Shown: positions 1 to 7,696 of the stretch, piece by piece
How the letters are laid out: the number at the start of each line of letters is the position of its first letter
How positions within the stretch are numbered: the stretch's first letter is position 1
From: a bacterium
GTDB lineage: Bacteria; Armatimonadota; Fimbriimonadia; Fimbriimonadales; Fimbriimonadaceae
Direction: 5' to 3'
Assembly (NCBI GenBank): GCA_027485645.1
Contig: JAIXQR010000002.1
Location: 310,001 to 374,000, forward strand
Length of the DNA stretch: 64,000 bases
The notes under the pieces: model-generated
Databases searched by the model: none
What the model saw: only the letters and a program-made list of their open reading frames with translations
Told to the model about the DNA's origin: nothing
Position numbers and translations under genes: made by a program

Positions 1-112
1 GGAAGCGCGGCACGCGGCCGAAATCAACCAGAAAGTCCAGTGGGCCTACCGTCATCTGACGGAGAAAATGGATTCCACCGAGCGACGGTTCCGGTCGCTA
101 GAAATCGACTAA
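1..112 (+). CDS. C-terminal end of an unidentified protein (cut by window edge)
   Basis: An open frame enters from the left edge (codons starting at base 2) and stops at TAA 110-112. The visible 36 residues (…QKVQWAYRHLTEKMDSTERRFRSLEID) are charged and helical. They resemble the coiled C-terminal tails of small membrane or stress proteins, but this is too little to name. The stop overlaps the mutY stop on the other strand by 3 bp, so the two genes converge tail to tail with no terminator between them. Confidence 0.5.
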   Translation, partial: EARHAAEINQKVQWAYRHLTEKMDSTERRFRSLEID

Positions 113-1119
113 AGTCGCCTCGCGAGTTCGAGCCCTTTACGATGCGGCGCGGGAATCGCGGAGGCTTCTAGCTCGTCTGCGTCCATCCACGAGTAACTTT
201 CTAACGGGGTCTCAACCGAAACTAGGACAACCTGCAAGGCAATGCGGTGGTGGGTAACGCTGTGCTTGAAGGTCCCTGCCAACTTTGGCCAAGCCGGGTC
301 GAAGGGATTCTCGGCAAGGTCATGTGAGTGGGTTCTCGGAAAGCTGATCATGCCCTCCCACCAGTCCCCTCGCGGGAGTCGTTCAGTCGCAACCTTTCCA
401 CCACACAGGGCAATCCAAAGGGTCTGCTGGAGCTGGACGGTCGCCGTTCGCTTAGCGGGGGTCGGGAAGCCGTCTGGCTTACCGATGGCAAACGCCGCGC
501 AGCGGTTCTTGAGCGGGCACTTTGGGCACTGCGGGTTCTTTGGGGTGCAAATGGTCGCACCAAGCTCCATGAGGGCCTGATTCCAGTCGCCCGGGCGCTT
601 GTGATCAAGATTCATCTCCGCCCATTTCCACGCGTTCTGGGTGAGTTTTGGCGGCTCAGTGGCGTCTGCGGTCAGCCGGGCATAAACTCGCTCGACGTTG
701 CCATCTACGAGCGCGGCGGGCTGGTTCTGGGCGATGCTGGCAATCGCTCCGGCGGTGTACGGGCCAATCCCGGGCACTTCGCGCCAGCCCGCGGCATCGG
801 CGGGCACGCCATTTTCGACCACGTACTTTGCCCCGGCCAGCAGGTTTCGGCCGCGCCGGTAATAGCCTAAGCCCTGCCAAAACTGCAGCACGTCGTCCTC
901 ACTTGCGGCGGCCAGATCAGAAATGCTGGGGAAGCGCGCCATCCAGCGTTCAAAGTACGGAATCACGGTTGCGACCTGAGTCTGTTGCAGCATGATCTCG
1001 CTGACCCAGGTTTGGTACGGCTCGGGAGCTTTGCGCCAAGGCAGATCGCGTGCGTTGCGGTCGTACCATCGCAACAAGAGTTGGTGTAACTCGTCGCGTT
1101 GCGGGCTGGGCGGTCTCAT
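109..1119 (-). CDS. mutY: A/G-specific adenine glycosylase MutY
   Basis: Base-excision repair glycosylase that removes adenine mispaired with 8-oxoguanine. The HhH-GPD domain is complete: catalytic Glu in SEIMLQQTQV (about residue 41), helix-hairpin-helix VPGIGPYTAGAI, catalytic Asp in LVDGNVERV, and the 4Fe-4S ligands C-x6-C-x2-C-x5-C (CTPKNPQCPKCPLKNRC). A C-terminal NUDIX-like domain that reads 8-oxoG follows from about residue 225. At 336 aa it is of normal length. The ATG overlaps the stop of the upstream 134-aa gene by 4 bp (ATGA), so the two are probably co-translated. Confidence 0.95.
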   Translation of the reverse strand: MRPPSPQRDELHQLLLRWYDRNARDLPWRKAPEPYQTWVSEIMLQQTQVATVIPYFERWMARFPSISDLAAASEDDVLQFWQGLGYYRRGRNLLAGAKYVVENGVPADAAGWREVPGIGPYTAGAIASIAQNQPAALVDGNVERVYARLTADATEPPKLTQNAWKWAEMNLDHKRPGDWNQALMELGATICTPKNPQCPKCPLKNRCAAFAIGKPDGFPTPAKRTATVQLQQTLWIALCGGKVATERLPRGDWWEGMISFPRTHSHDLAENPFDPAWPKLAGTFKHSVTHHRIALQVVLVSVETPLESYSWMDADELEASAIPAPHRKGLELARRL

Positions 1120-1520
1120 TTCGAGAGGACGAGATTCCCGACCAGATCATCGTGGCCGACGTAAAAGTGCTGACTCAGGTTGCCCGGCTTTAGCCACACG
1201 AGGGCCGGGGGAACGCCATCTAGAAGAAAAGCGGCAACGCTTTGGCCCTCTTGCACGGTGATCTGCTCTCCCTGAGATTTGGTGACCATGAGGTGCAGAA
1301 GGTCTTCTTCACCTTCGAACTGATAGCGAAAGGCTCCAACCTCGCCAGAATATTGGTTCGGCTCGGCTCCGATGTTGACCAGCGCAAATTGATCAGATGG
1401 TCGGGCAAGCGCAAGATCGAGGTCAGGAAGCTTAATGACCCGGTTAATGTGGATGCTTTCGAGCACCAACTGCATCACTTCTTGGCGTCGAGCTTGCTCT
1501 TCGGGGGTCGCAGAGATCAT
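1116..1520 (-). CDS. Hypothetical 134-aa protein upstream of mutY
   Basis: Not recognised. A soluble acidic protein with no signal peptide or membrane segment. It carries an aliphatic beta-rich core (ALVNIGAEPNQYSGEVGAFRYQF) and a C-terminal stretch ending HDDLVGNLVLSK. Its stop overlaps the mutY start by 4 bp, indicating a two-gene operon. The fold could be a small beta-sandwich or a single-domain enzyme accessory, but no catalytic motif is visible. The start ATG 1520 is the only good one in frame. Confidence 0.75.
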   Translation of the reverse strand: MISATPEEQARRQEVMQLVLESIHINRVIKLPDLDLALARPSDQFALVNIGAEPNQYSGEVGAFRYQFEGEEDLLHLMVTKSQGEQITVQEGQSVAAFLLDGVPPALVWLKPGNLSQHFYVGHDDLVGNLVLSK

Positions 1521-1564
1521 CAGAACGTACTACGTGCCGTGCACAAGAGGGATCGAAAGAAAGC

Positions 1565-1652
1565 TGGCGGAGCGGGAGAGATTCGAACTCTCGATACGTT
1601 GCCGTATACGCGATTTCCAGTCGCGCTCCTTCGACCACTCGGACACCACTCC
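1565..1652 (-). tRNA. tRNA-Ser (anticodon GGA)
   Basis: The minus strand folds as a class II tRNA. The acceptor stem is GGAGTGG/CCGCTCC with one G-T pair. The anticodon arm is CGCGA-CTGGAAA-TCGCG with anticodon GGA, and the T arm is GAGAG-TTCGAAT-CTCTC. A long variable arm (TATACGGCAACGTAT) is typical of tRNA-Ser. The 3' CCA is encoded in the DNA (TGG at 1565-1567 on the plus strand). Confidence 0.95.
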
Positions 1653-1678
1653 GCGCCAGGGTTCATTATGACGGATTC

Positions 1679-2539
1679 TTAACCGACCGGGAGTACGGTG
1701 GCCGCAGGGAAACGTCCCAAGTGCTCTTCTGGCACGCGAAATGATCGTCCGGCTTTGGCAGCCATTCGCGCAATTTGGTCCATGCCGCCGCCGATTCCGA
1801 GATGAACAAAGTCGGTCCGATGGGCCAAGCTGGCGATCAGTCGATCGCGCACTTTGTTGTTCACCCCGACAAAATCGGCCTCTGGCCGGAACGGCGTTAC
1901 TACCAAATCGGTCAAGGGGTCGAACTCGTACCGCCACAATCGTGCGGCCCGAAACGGCTCGTTCTTGAGGTCGTCGCCAAGAACCCGGAACAGCCCACGA
2001 TCGAGACACAGGATTCGTGGCGCTCCCCAGCGAAGCGGCACGATGGCACTCCGCTGGTACTCGGGGCGATCGTGTCCGGATACGAGAACCTCGCCATTCA
2101 AAACCCCTTCTTGGGTCAGGGCTTCGATCCGCTCTAACTGGGTTGGAGTAGCCGAGCGTGAACTGAGCACGGCGAAGGACTTGGACTGGAGAAGCTTTTG
2201 GTTGCCGTACAAAAAAAGCACGCCAGGCGGGTCCGGGTCGAACTGTTCAATGCGCTCGGGATACTCCGCGTCTTGCATCGTGATGAGGTTCACGCCGAGG
2301 CCAAGAAGTTTGCGCTCAAGATCCTCGATCTCGGCTGGTCCCTTAAGGGCTTGTACTTTCAGGTTGTCCGATGCCTTGACGCTCAGCCGGTATTCCTCTC
2401 GCCACGTCTCGACGCTCAAGCGCAGAAAGTCTTGCGGAGATCGGGCCATGAGCGAATTTCGCGTTACGATGCGTGTAACGCTCTTGCCGCCAATTCCGGG
2501 AGTGAGGCTCAGCAGGAGGGCAAAAGTTCGCGGTGACAT
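1679..2539 (-). CDS. DprA-like protein, diverged
   Basis: Resembles DprA/Smf, which loads RecA on incoming single-stranded DNA. Similarities are the N-terminal helical domain (LLLSLTPGIGGKSVTRI), the DprA signature region DAEYPERIEQFDPDPPGVLFLYG, and a Rossmann-type strand FAVLSSRSATPTQLE, where canonical DprA has VGSR. The later canonical motifs (SGxAxGID, the FPxRNR segment and the C-terminal winged helix) are absent or unrecognisable, and the protein is 286 aa rather than about 360. It may be a degenerate or repurposed relative. The start overlaps the mtnP stop (TGATG), so they are coupled. Confidence 0.7.
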   Translation of the reverse strand: MSPRTFALLLSLTPGIGGKSVTRIVTRNSLMARSPQDFLRLSVETWREEYRLSVKASDNLKVQALKGPAEIEDLERKLLGLGVNLITMQDAEYPERIEQFDPDPPGVLFLYGNQKLLQSKSFAVLSSRSATPTQLERIEALTQEGVLNGEVLVSGHDRPEYQRSAIVPLRWGAPRILCLDRGLFRVLGDDLKNEPFRAARLWRYEFDPLTDLVVTPFRPEADFVGVNNKVRDRLIASLAHRTDFVHLGIGGGMDQIARMAAKAGRSFRVPEEHLGRFPAATVLPVG

Positions 2540-3291
2540 CAGCCTCCCATGAGCAAGCGAGCAGAATCGAGGAGAATCTGGACGGCGTTTGCACCAGTCC
2601 GATTCATTTCGTCGACCACCTCTTGGTGGTTTAGCGGAGTTGGCGAGATGCCGCTAGCAAAGTTAGTGACGATGGCGAGGCAACCGTATTCAATTTCTGC
2701 CTCCCGCATTAGGATTGCTTCACTTGCGGCGGTCATTCCGACCACGGTGCCCCCAAGTCCTCGGTAGGTCTTGATCTCGTGCGGAGTTTCATATCGAGGG
2801 CCATTGACGCAAACGTAAACCGCATTGTCATGCACGGTTAGCCTTTGCTCTTCTCCCGCCGCGATGAAAGCTCGAGAAACGAGTTCGGAAAACGGGTTCG
2901 TGAAATCTCGGTGGACGACTTGGCGGTGGTGAAGAGTCGGCTGGCGATCCGTAAAGTCGAGAAGATCTCGGCACGCGAGTAGGGTGCCCGGACCCTTGGT
3001 CTCATCTAAGCTGCCAACGGCGGCCGTGGCCAAGCAGAAGCGACACTTCAGCTCGTCCAGCCCGCGCGTCATAGTTTCGTACGGAACACGGTGTGGTGCT
3101 AGCTTGTGCCCTGCAGAATGTCGGCTGAGCAGCGCAATCGAGATACCCATGTATTCCGCGTGCACCGCGCGGAAGATGCCACTTGGGGTGACGAGTTGGA
3201 ACGGCGTTCCGCCAAGCTCTAGCAGTCGATCCCCGATTCCGGTTCCACCAATGATGCCGACATCTATTCGCACTCTCGAACTCTGGCACAC
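2539..3291 (-). CDS. mtnP: S-methyl-5'-thioadenosine phosphorylase family protein
   Basis: Purine nucleoside phosphorylase superfamily, MTAP branch. It cleaves methylthioadenosine (or a related 6-oxopurine nucleoside) with phosphate, feeding methionine salvage. The phosphate-binding GGTGIGD lies near the N-terminus. RHSAGH and the nucleoside-binding NGPRYETPHEI and VGMTAASEAILMREAEI follow in the family order. At 250 aa it is slightly short but complete. Substrate choice (MTA versus inosine/guanosine) cannot be settled by eye. It is divergent from the CBS gene with a very short shared promoter gap and is followed directly by the DprA-like gene. Confidence 0.88.
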   Translation of the reverse strand: MCQSSRVRIDVGIIGGTGIGDRLLELGGTPFQLVTPSGIFRAVHAEYMGISIALLSRHSAGHKLAPHRVPYETMTRGLDELKCRFCLATAAVGSLDETKGPGTLLACRDLLDFTDRQPTLHHRQVVHRDFTNPFSELVSRAFIAAGEEQRLTVHDNAVYVCVNGPRYETPHEIKTYRGLGGTVVGMTAASEAILMREAEIEYGCLAIVTNFASGISPTPLNHQEVVDEMNRTGANAVQILLDSARLLMGG

Positions 3292-3319
3292 GATGGGCTA
3301 GGTGTGCCACCCTTGGCAC

Positions 3320-3715
3320 ATGACGTTGCGGGAAGTGATGCACACCCACATACCGACGCTCACCCCAAAGAGCACGGTTAGGGACGCGGTGGACAAGATG
3401 GACATCTACCAATTTCCCGCGCTTGTTGTGTTGAATGACGAGTTGCATCCTCTTGCGGTAGTCACCGAAGGCGACCTGTGCCGCGCGGTGACCATGGCCG
3501 ATAGCCTGGTCAGCATCGCGAATTCTCCCGCCATTCATTACGGAACCGCGACGCCCACCACGTTGCCCGCCGACCACGAGATTGGGGCAGCGTTCTACAT
3601 CATGTTAAATAGTCATCTCACGGTGGCTCCCGTGATGGACGGTCCGCAGATGACCGGCATTGTGCTGCGAGTTGATTTGATGCAAGCCCTGTTGACCGAC
3701 GCCGACGGCGGCTAA
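3320..3715 (+). CDS. CBS-domain pair protein
   Basis: Two CBS motifs make up almost the whole protein: MTLREVMHTHIPTLTPKSTVRDAVDKMD with ALVVLNDELHPLAVVTEGDL, then a second copy ending APVMDGPQMTGIVLRVDLMQAL. Such stand-alone CBS pairs bind adenosine nucleotides and regulate partner proteins. I chose ATG 3320 because the family usually begins right at this motif. A GTG at 3302 would add six residues (MCHPWH). No clear Shine-Dalgarno precedes either start. Partner unknown. Confidence 0.85.
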   Translation: MTLREVMHTHIPTLTPKSTVRDAVDKMDIYQFPALVVLNDELHPLAVVTEGDLCRAVTMADSLVSIANSPAIHYGTATPTTLPADHEIGAAFYIMLNSHLTVAPVMDGPQMTGIVLRVDLMQALLTDADGG

Positions 3716-3748
3716 CGATTTCCGCCGATTACGGATAGAGTTAGGCGT

Positions 3749-4213
3749 ATGTTGCAGGTTGGCGAAGCATTCCCAGACTTTACGTTGCTCAATCAAGATG
3801 CCCAGTCCGTAAGCAAGGCAGACCTAGCAGGTGCTCCGGCGGTCATTTACTTCTATCCAAAGGACGACACCTCGGGCTGTACCGCCGAGGCTTGCGAGTT
3901 CCAAGAGTTAGCTCCAGATTTTTCGGGTGACGAGTCTCCCGGCGCTCGGATTATCGGCGTCAGCCCAGATAGCGCGGCAAGTCACCGGAAGTTTGCAACA
4001 AAGTATTCGCTCGATTTCACCTTGCTTGCCGACACCGATCAAGTTCTTGCCAATGCCTGCGGCGTTTGGGTGGAGAAGTCGATGTACGGCAAAAAGTACA
4101 TGGGCGTAGAACGAACGACTTTTGTGATCAACGCAGAAGGAATCGTAACCGCCATCTTCAACAAGGTAAAGCCAAAGGGCCACGCTAAAGAGGTTTTGGC
4201 TTCGCTTAAGTAA
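3749..4213 (+). CDS. bcp: Peroxiredoxin, Bcp/PrxQ type
   Basis: Thiol peroxidase that reduces hydroperoxides with thioredoxin. The peroxidatic cysteine lies in the motif DDTSGCTAEACEF, where the second cysteine five residues later is the resolving cysteine typical of atypical 2-Cys PrxQ. The family features FYPKDDTSGC, VIGVSPDS and ERTTFVINAEG are all present. Normal length (154 aa) and cytoplasmic. It is followed after 9 bp by panB on the same strand. Confidence 0.95.
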   Translation: MLQVGEAFPDFTLLNQDAQSVSKADLAGAPAVIYFYPKDDTSGCTAEACEFQELAPDFSGDESPGARIIGVSPDSAASHRKFATKYSLDFTLLADTDQVLANACGVWVEKSMYGKKYMGVERTTFVINAEGIVTAIFNKVKPKGHAKEVLASLK

Positions 4214-4222
4214 ACTGCCGGA

Positions 4223-5008
4223 ATGGCGGATCGAATTACCGCGCCCAAGCTTCGGCTGATGAAGGAACGCGGACAGAGCATCGTATGCGTCACTGCATAC
4301 GATGTCTTTTTTGCGCAAGCTGCCGATGAAGCGGGCATTGACGTTATCTTAGTTGGCGATTCGTTGGGGAACGTCGTTCTAGGGTACGAGACTACGGTTC
4401 CGGTTGACATGGCCGATGTCTTGCATCACTTACGCGCCGTACGTCGTGGAGTCCGCCGAGCACATCTTGTAGCTGATCTTCCGTTTGGCTCCTATCACGT
4501 TTCCACCGAGCAGGCGATCGAGAATGCGGTGCTGCTCATGAAAGCCGGGGCAGATGCTGTGAAGTTGGAAGGGGATTATCCCGATACCATTCGTGCTATG
4601 ACCAAGGCCGGCATTCCGGTCTGGGGGCATGTTGGTTTCACCCCACAGGCGGTCAACACTTTTGGTGGATTTAAGGTTCAAGGGCGTGGAGACGCCGGTA
4701 GCGTCGTTCTTTCTGAAGCTCAATCCATCGACGCGGCTGGCGTTTGTGCCCTCGTGCTTGAGTTGATTCCGGCTGAACTCTCAGCTCAAATCACGCGATC
4801 TGTTCAGGCTCCAACCATCGGCATCGGTGGAGGCGTGGAGTGTGACGGACAAATTCAAGTAATGCACGACATCTTGGGACTAACAAATAAAATTCACAAG
4901 CATGCTAAGCCGTATATTGACGGTCGCAACTTAGTCTTGGATGCGTTTAGGGCTTATACGCAAGAAGTCCGCGAGCGACAATTTCCAACGGAAGAGAACA
5001 GCTTTTGA
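4223..5008 (+). CDS. panB: 3-methyl-2-oxobutanoate hydroxymethyltransferase PanB
   Basis: First committed step of pantothenate synthesis: transfers a hydroxymethyl group from 5,10-methylene-THF to alpha-ketoisovalerate. The metal-binding motif VGDSLGNVVLGYETTVPV, the substrate loop GADAVKLEG and HVGFTPQ are intact. Normal length (261 aa). The stop TGA overlaps the TTG start of panC by 4 bp, giving a coupled panBC unit. panD and panE are not in the window. Confidence 0.96.
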   Translation: MADRITAPKLRLMKERGQSIVCVTAYDVFFAQAADEAGIDVILVGDSLGNVVLGYETTVPVDMADVLHHLRAVRRGVRRAHLVADLPFGSYHVSTEQAIENAVLLMKAGADAVKLEGDYPDTIRAMTKAGIPVWGHVGFTPQAVNTFGGFKVQGRGDAGSVVLSEAQSIDAAGVCALVLELIPAELSAQITRSVQAPTIGIGGGVECDGQIQVMHDILGLTNKIHKHAKPYIDGRNLVLDAFRAYTQEVRERQFPTEENSF

Positions 5009-5823
5009 GAATAGCTGAGCGAATTGCGGACATCGGAACCCGAGGTCAAAGTTCCGTTGGCTTCGTACCCACAATGGGCGCTTTGCACGAAGGGCATGCA
5101 GCCTTACTGCGCCGGAGTCGAGCTGAGAACGAAGTCTCGGTGCTGTCGATATTCGTGAATCCGACTCAGTTTGGACCGAATGAGGACTATGCGCGGTATC
5201 CGCGAACGTTAGAGGCTGACTTAGCGATCGCGGAAAGTTGTGGCGTAGACGTTGTGTTCCTGCCTTCGGTGGAAGAGATGTATCCGAACCACCTCGTAAA
5301 GGTACAGGTTTTCGGCGTCACCGAAAGGTGGGAAGGTGCCAAACGGCCAGGGCACTTTGATGGAGTCTCAACGGTTGTGGCCAAGTTGTTTGGGACCGTA
5401 TTGCCCACTCGAGCCTACTTTGGCCAGAAAGATCTCCAGCAATGCCAAGTAGTGCAAACGATGGTAACCGGATTGAATTTGCCGATTGACATTGTGGTCT
5501 GCGATACCGTGCGCGAAGTTGATGGCTTAGCGATGTCTAGTCGAAATCGATACCTTTCACCTTCAGAAAGGGCTCTCGCTCCGCGACTTTATCAGAAACT
5601 TTCTGCGGCAAAGGCCATGATTGTTCAAGGCAACTCGGTGCCAGATACCTTGTCTTCTGCGGTTACTGATCTCACTTCAAGCGGCTTTGTCGTGGACTAT
5701 TTTGAGTACGTAGATTTACCTGCCATGGCACCGATTAGTGAGCATCAATCACAGTCCGCAATCATTTGCGCCGCGAAGCTTGGCACAACACGATTGATCG
5801 ATAATGTGGTATTCCTCTCTTGA
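5005..5823 (+). CDS. panC: Pantothenate synthetase PanC
   Basis: ATP-dependent ligation of pantoate and beta-alanine, the last step of pantothenate synthesis. Hallmarks are PTMGALHEGHAALL (HxGH nucleotide site), FVNPTQFGPNEDYARYPR, FGQKDLQQCQVV and LAMSSRNRYLSP (KMSKS-like). The start is TTG 5005, which overlaps the panB stop as TTGA. There is no usable ATG near the N-terminus, and the protein begins directly at the usual conserved segment. 272 aa, complete. Confidence 0.95.
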   Translation: MRIAERIADIGTRGQSSVGFVPTMGALHEGHAALLRRSRAENEVSVLSIFVNPTQFGPNEDYARYPRTLEADLAIAESCGVDVVFLPSVEEMYPNHLVKVQVFGVTERWEGAKRPGHFDGVSTVVAKLFGTVLPTRAYFGQKDLQQCQVVQTMVTGLNLPIDIVVCDTVREVDGLAMSSRNRYLSPSERALAPRLYQKLSAAKAMIVQGNSVPDTLSSAVTDLTSSGFVVDYFEYVDLPAMAPISEHQSQSAIICAAKLGTTRLIDNVVFLS

Positions 5824-5825
5824 CG

Positions 5826-5854
5826 TTGTAATGGCGACATCTCGTTGCCATAAT
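5826..5854 (+). promoter_or_regulatory. Predicted sigma-70-type promoter of the small basic protein gene
   Basis: TTGTAA and CATAAT are separated by exactly 17 bp, just after the panC stop. The predicted start of transcription falls only about 5 bases before the ATG at 5866, so the mRNA may be almost leaderless. Assignment is by eye. Confidence 0.45.
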
Positions 5855-5865
5855 TAAAGAGCAAA

Positions 5866-6279
5866 ATGAAAACCGTTCAGAACGTAAAGAACAGCCTTAA
5901 GTTTAAGGCAGCTGAGAAAGACGGCGTACTGTCCATCAAGATTGGAGTCAAGAAGTACACGGTACCAATTAAGGCCCGAATGATTGCCGGCGAAGGCTAC
6001 CTCTTCCTCTCCTTCCCAGCTTCGAGCGAACTCTACCAAGTAGACAAGAAGCAACTGGTTGCCATGGGCAAAGAAGACGACGCAAGCGAAGCTTTCGACC
6101 GACTCAACTCGGTTAAGCCTAAGGCCCGAGGCCGACGAGCTGGCGGCGGAGCTGCCATGTCGGAAGATCTGGCTAAGGCTCTTGCTGGCCTTCCATCCGG
6201 CTTTAAGATCGGTTACGGACCAGACGGAGTTCCACGACTCGTCAAGACCCGAGTCCGCAAGAAGCGCGGCGAAAAGTAA
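5866..6279 (+). CDS. Small very basic protein, unknown function
   Basis: Not recognised. 137 aa, rich in Lys and Arg. It has a beta-rich N-terminal half (SIKIGVKKYTVPIKARMIAGEGYLFLSFP) and a linker with an ARGRRAGGGAAM stretch. The C-terminal half (KALAGLPSGFKIGYGPDGVPRLVKTRVRKKRGEK) reads like a nucleic-acid-binding tail. It has its own likely promoter and a strong terminator directly after it, so it is a monocistronic and probably well-expressed gene. Inference: a small DNA- or RNA-binding protein, perhaps armatimonad-specific. Confidence 0.8.
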   Translation: MKTVQNVKNSLKFKAAEKDGVLSIKIGVKKYTVPIKARMIAGEGYLFLSFPASSELYQVDKKQLVAMGKEDDASEAFDRLNSVKPKARGRRAGGGAAMSEDLAKALAGLPSGFKIGYGPDGVPRLVKTRVRKKRGEK

Positions 6280-6297
6280 GACGACTTTCGTAAACAG

Positions 6298-6334
6298 AAA
6301 AGCGGCTGGTCGATTTTCGACCAGCCGCTTTTTG
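6298..6334. terminator. Bidirectional intrinsic terminator
   Basis: A 13-bp perfect stem, AGCGGCTGGTCGA / TCGACCAGCCGCT, with a 3-nt loop. It is flanked by an A-run on the left and TTTTT on the right. It ends the + strand basic-protein gene and also the converging DUF1552 gene. The arm sequence AGCGGCTGG recurs in the terminator at 15.8 kb. Confidence 0.92.
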
Positions 6335-6349
6335 TTTGAATCTAGAAGC

Positions 6350-7696
6350 TCAGAAGAGTCCCTGAAGCTTCCCCGTGCTATCTCCCAGCTTGTCCATGCG
6401 CACGCCGACTTTATCCAGCATGGAAAGGAACAGGTTGGTCATCGGTGTTTCGTTTGGATAAACGATGTGCTGCCCCGTCTTTAGCCGACCACCCGCGCGT
6501 CCTGCCATTAGGATCGGCAGGTTGTCGTGATTGTGTCGGTCGCCGTCACTAATGCCGCCACCGTAAACCAACATGGTGTTGTCTAGCAACGTGGCGTCGC
6601 CATCCTTTGTCTCCTTCATCTTTCGCAGGATATAGGCCAATTGCTCGGTATGGAATCGGTCGATTTGCCGCTTCTTTTCGAGCTTCTTAGGGTCACGACC
6701 GTGGTGGCTAACGTCGTGATGGCCTTCGGATACGCCGATTTGGTGGTAGCTGCGGTTGCTGCCGTCGTTGGCGAACATGAAAGTGCAAACACGCGTGAGA
6801 TCCGCCTGGAACGCGAGGATCATCATGTCGCCCATAAGCCGAATGTGCTCGCCGTAATCTGCGGGAATGCCGTTGGGTTTACCGACACCTGCCGCAATGA
6901 GAGCGGCTTGGCTGTTCTCAAACTTCTGGAGTCGCTTTTCGATCTCTCGAACGCCTTCGAAGTACTCATCCAGCTTTCGCAGGTCTCGCGTACCCAGTTG
7001 ACCTTTGAGGCGGGAGGCATCTTCCGAAACCAGGTCCAGAATGCTCTGGCGGAACAGATCACGTCGCGTCTGGGCTTCCTTTTCCTCGCCGGCTTTGCCG
7101 TTACCAAACAGCCGCTCGAAAACGAGGCGTGGGTTGACTTCCTTTGCTACCGGAGTGTTTTCGGATCGCCATGAAACGTTACTGGAATAGGCGCAGGAGT
7201 AGCCGCTATCACAGTCTCCGCTGACTCCACCGCGTTCACAACCGATCTCAAGGCTCGCAAACTTGGTGTTTCGGCCGATCTCTCGTGCGGCGACTTGGTC
7301 TGCAGAAACGCCGTTGCGAATGTCTGACCCTGCGGTCTTCTTCGCCTGAACGCCGGTGAGCCAGCAAGCGGTCGATCGAGCGTGGTCTCCGGGACCGTCG
7401 CCGTTCGCACGGGCGTGGTGCTGGGTCAGACCGGTCAGAACGTTAAAGTCGTTTCGAAGCTCTGCCAGAGGCTGCAAGATTTGTGGGAGTTCGCCCGAAA
7501 GTGCGCCCGCTGCCTTTGGCGTCCAATGGTTGATCTCCACGCCGTTTGGAACAAAGAGAAACGCCATGCGAACGGGCTTGGCTTGCGCGGGCAAGCTGGA
7601 AGCCAGAGCCGTCATCGGGAACATTTTCTCTAACACCGGCAGGGCCATCGCGGTGCCTACGCCGCGCAGGAAGGTTTTTCGATCGATGTGGTTCAT
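6350..7696 (-). CDS. DUF1552 family exported protein
   Basis: Member of the DUF1552 family, found mostly in Planctomycetes and relatives next to DUF1592-type cytochromes. Biochemical role unknown. The N-terminus is a Tat-like leader (MNHIDRKTFLRGVGTAMALPVLEKMFP). The rest is alkaline-phosphatase-like in style: FLFVPNGVEINHWTP, DHARSTACWLTGV, and a His-rich region SEGHHDVSHHGRD, with DGDRHNHDNLPILMAGRAGG near the end. Its start overlaps the stop of the upstream large cytochrome by 4 bp (ATGA), so the two are translated as a pair. 448 aa is normal for the family. Confidence 0.88.
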   Translation of the reverse strand: MNHIDRKTFLRGVGTAMALPVLEKMFPMTALASSLPAQAKPVRMAFLFVPNGVEINHWTPKAAGALSGELPQILQPLAELRNDFNVLTGLTQHHARANGDGPGDHARSTACWLTGVQAKKTAGSDIRNGVSADQVAAREIGRNTKFASLEIGCERGGVSGDCDSGYSCAYSSNVSWRSENTPVAKEVNPRLVFERLFGNGKAGEEKEAQTRRDLFRQSILDLVSEDASRLKGQLGTRDLRKLDEYFEGVREIEKRLQKFENSQAALIAAGVGKPNGIPADYGEHIRLMGDMMILAFQADLTRVCTFMFANDGSNRSYHQIGVSEGHHDVSHHGRDPKKLEKKRQIDRFHTEQLAYILRKMKETKDGDATLLDNTMLVYGGGISDGDRHNHDNLPILMAGRAGGRLKTGQHIVYPNETPMTNLFLSMLDKVGVRMDKLGDSTGKLQGLF

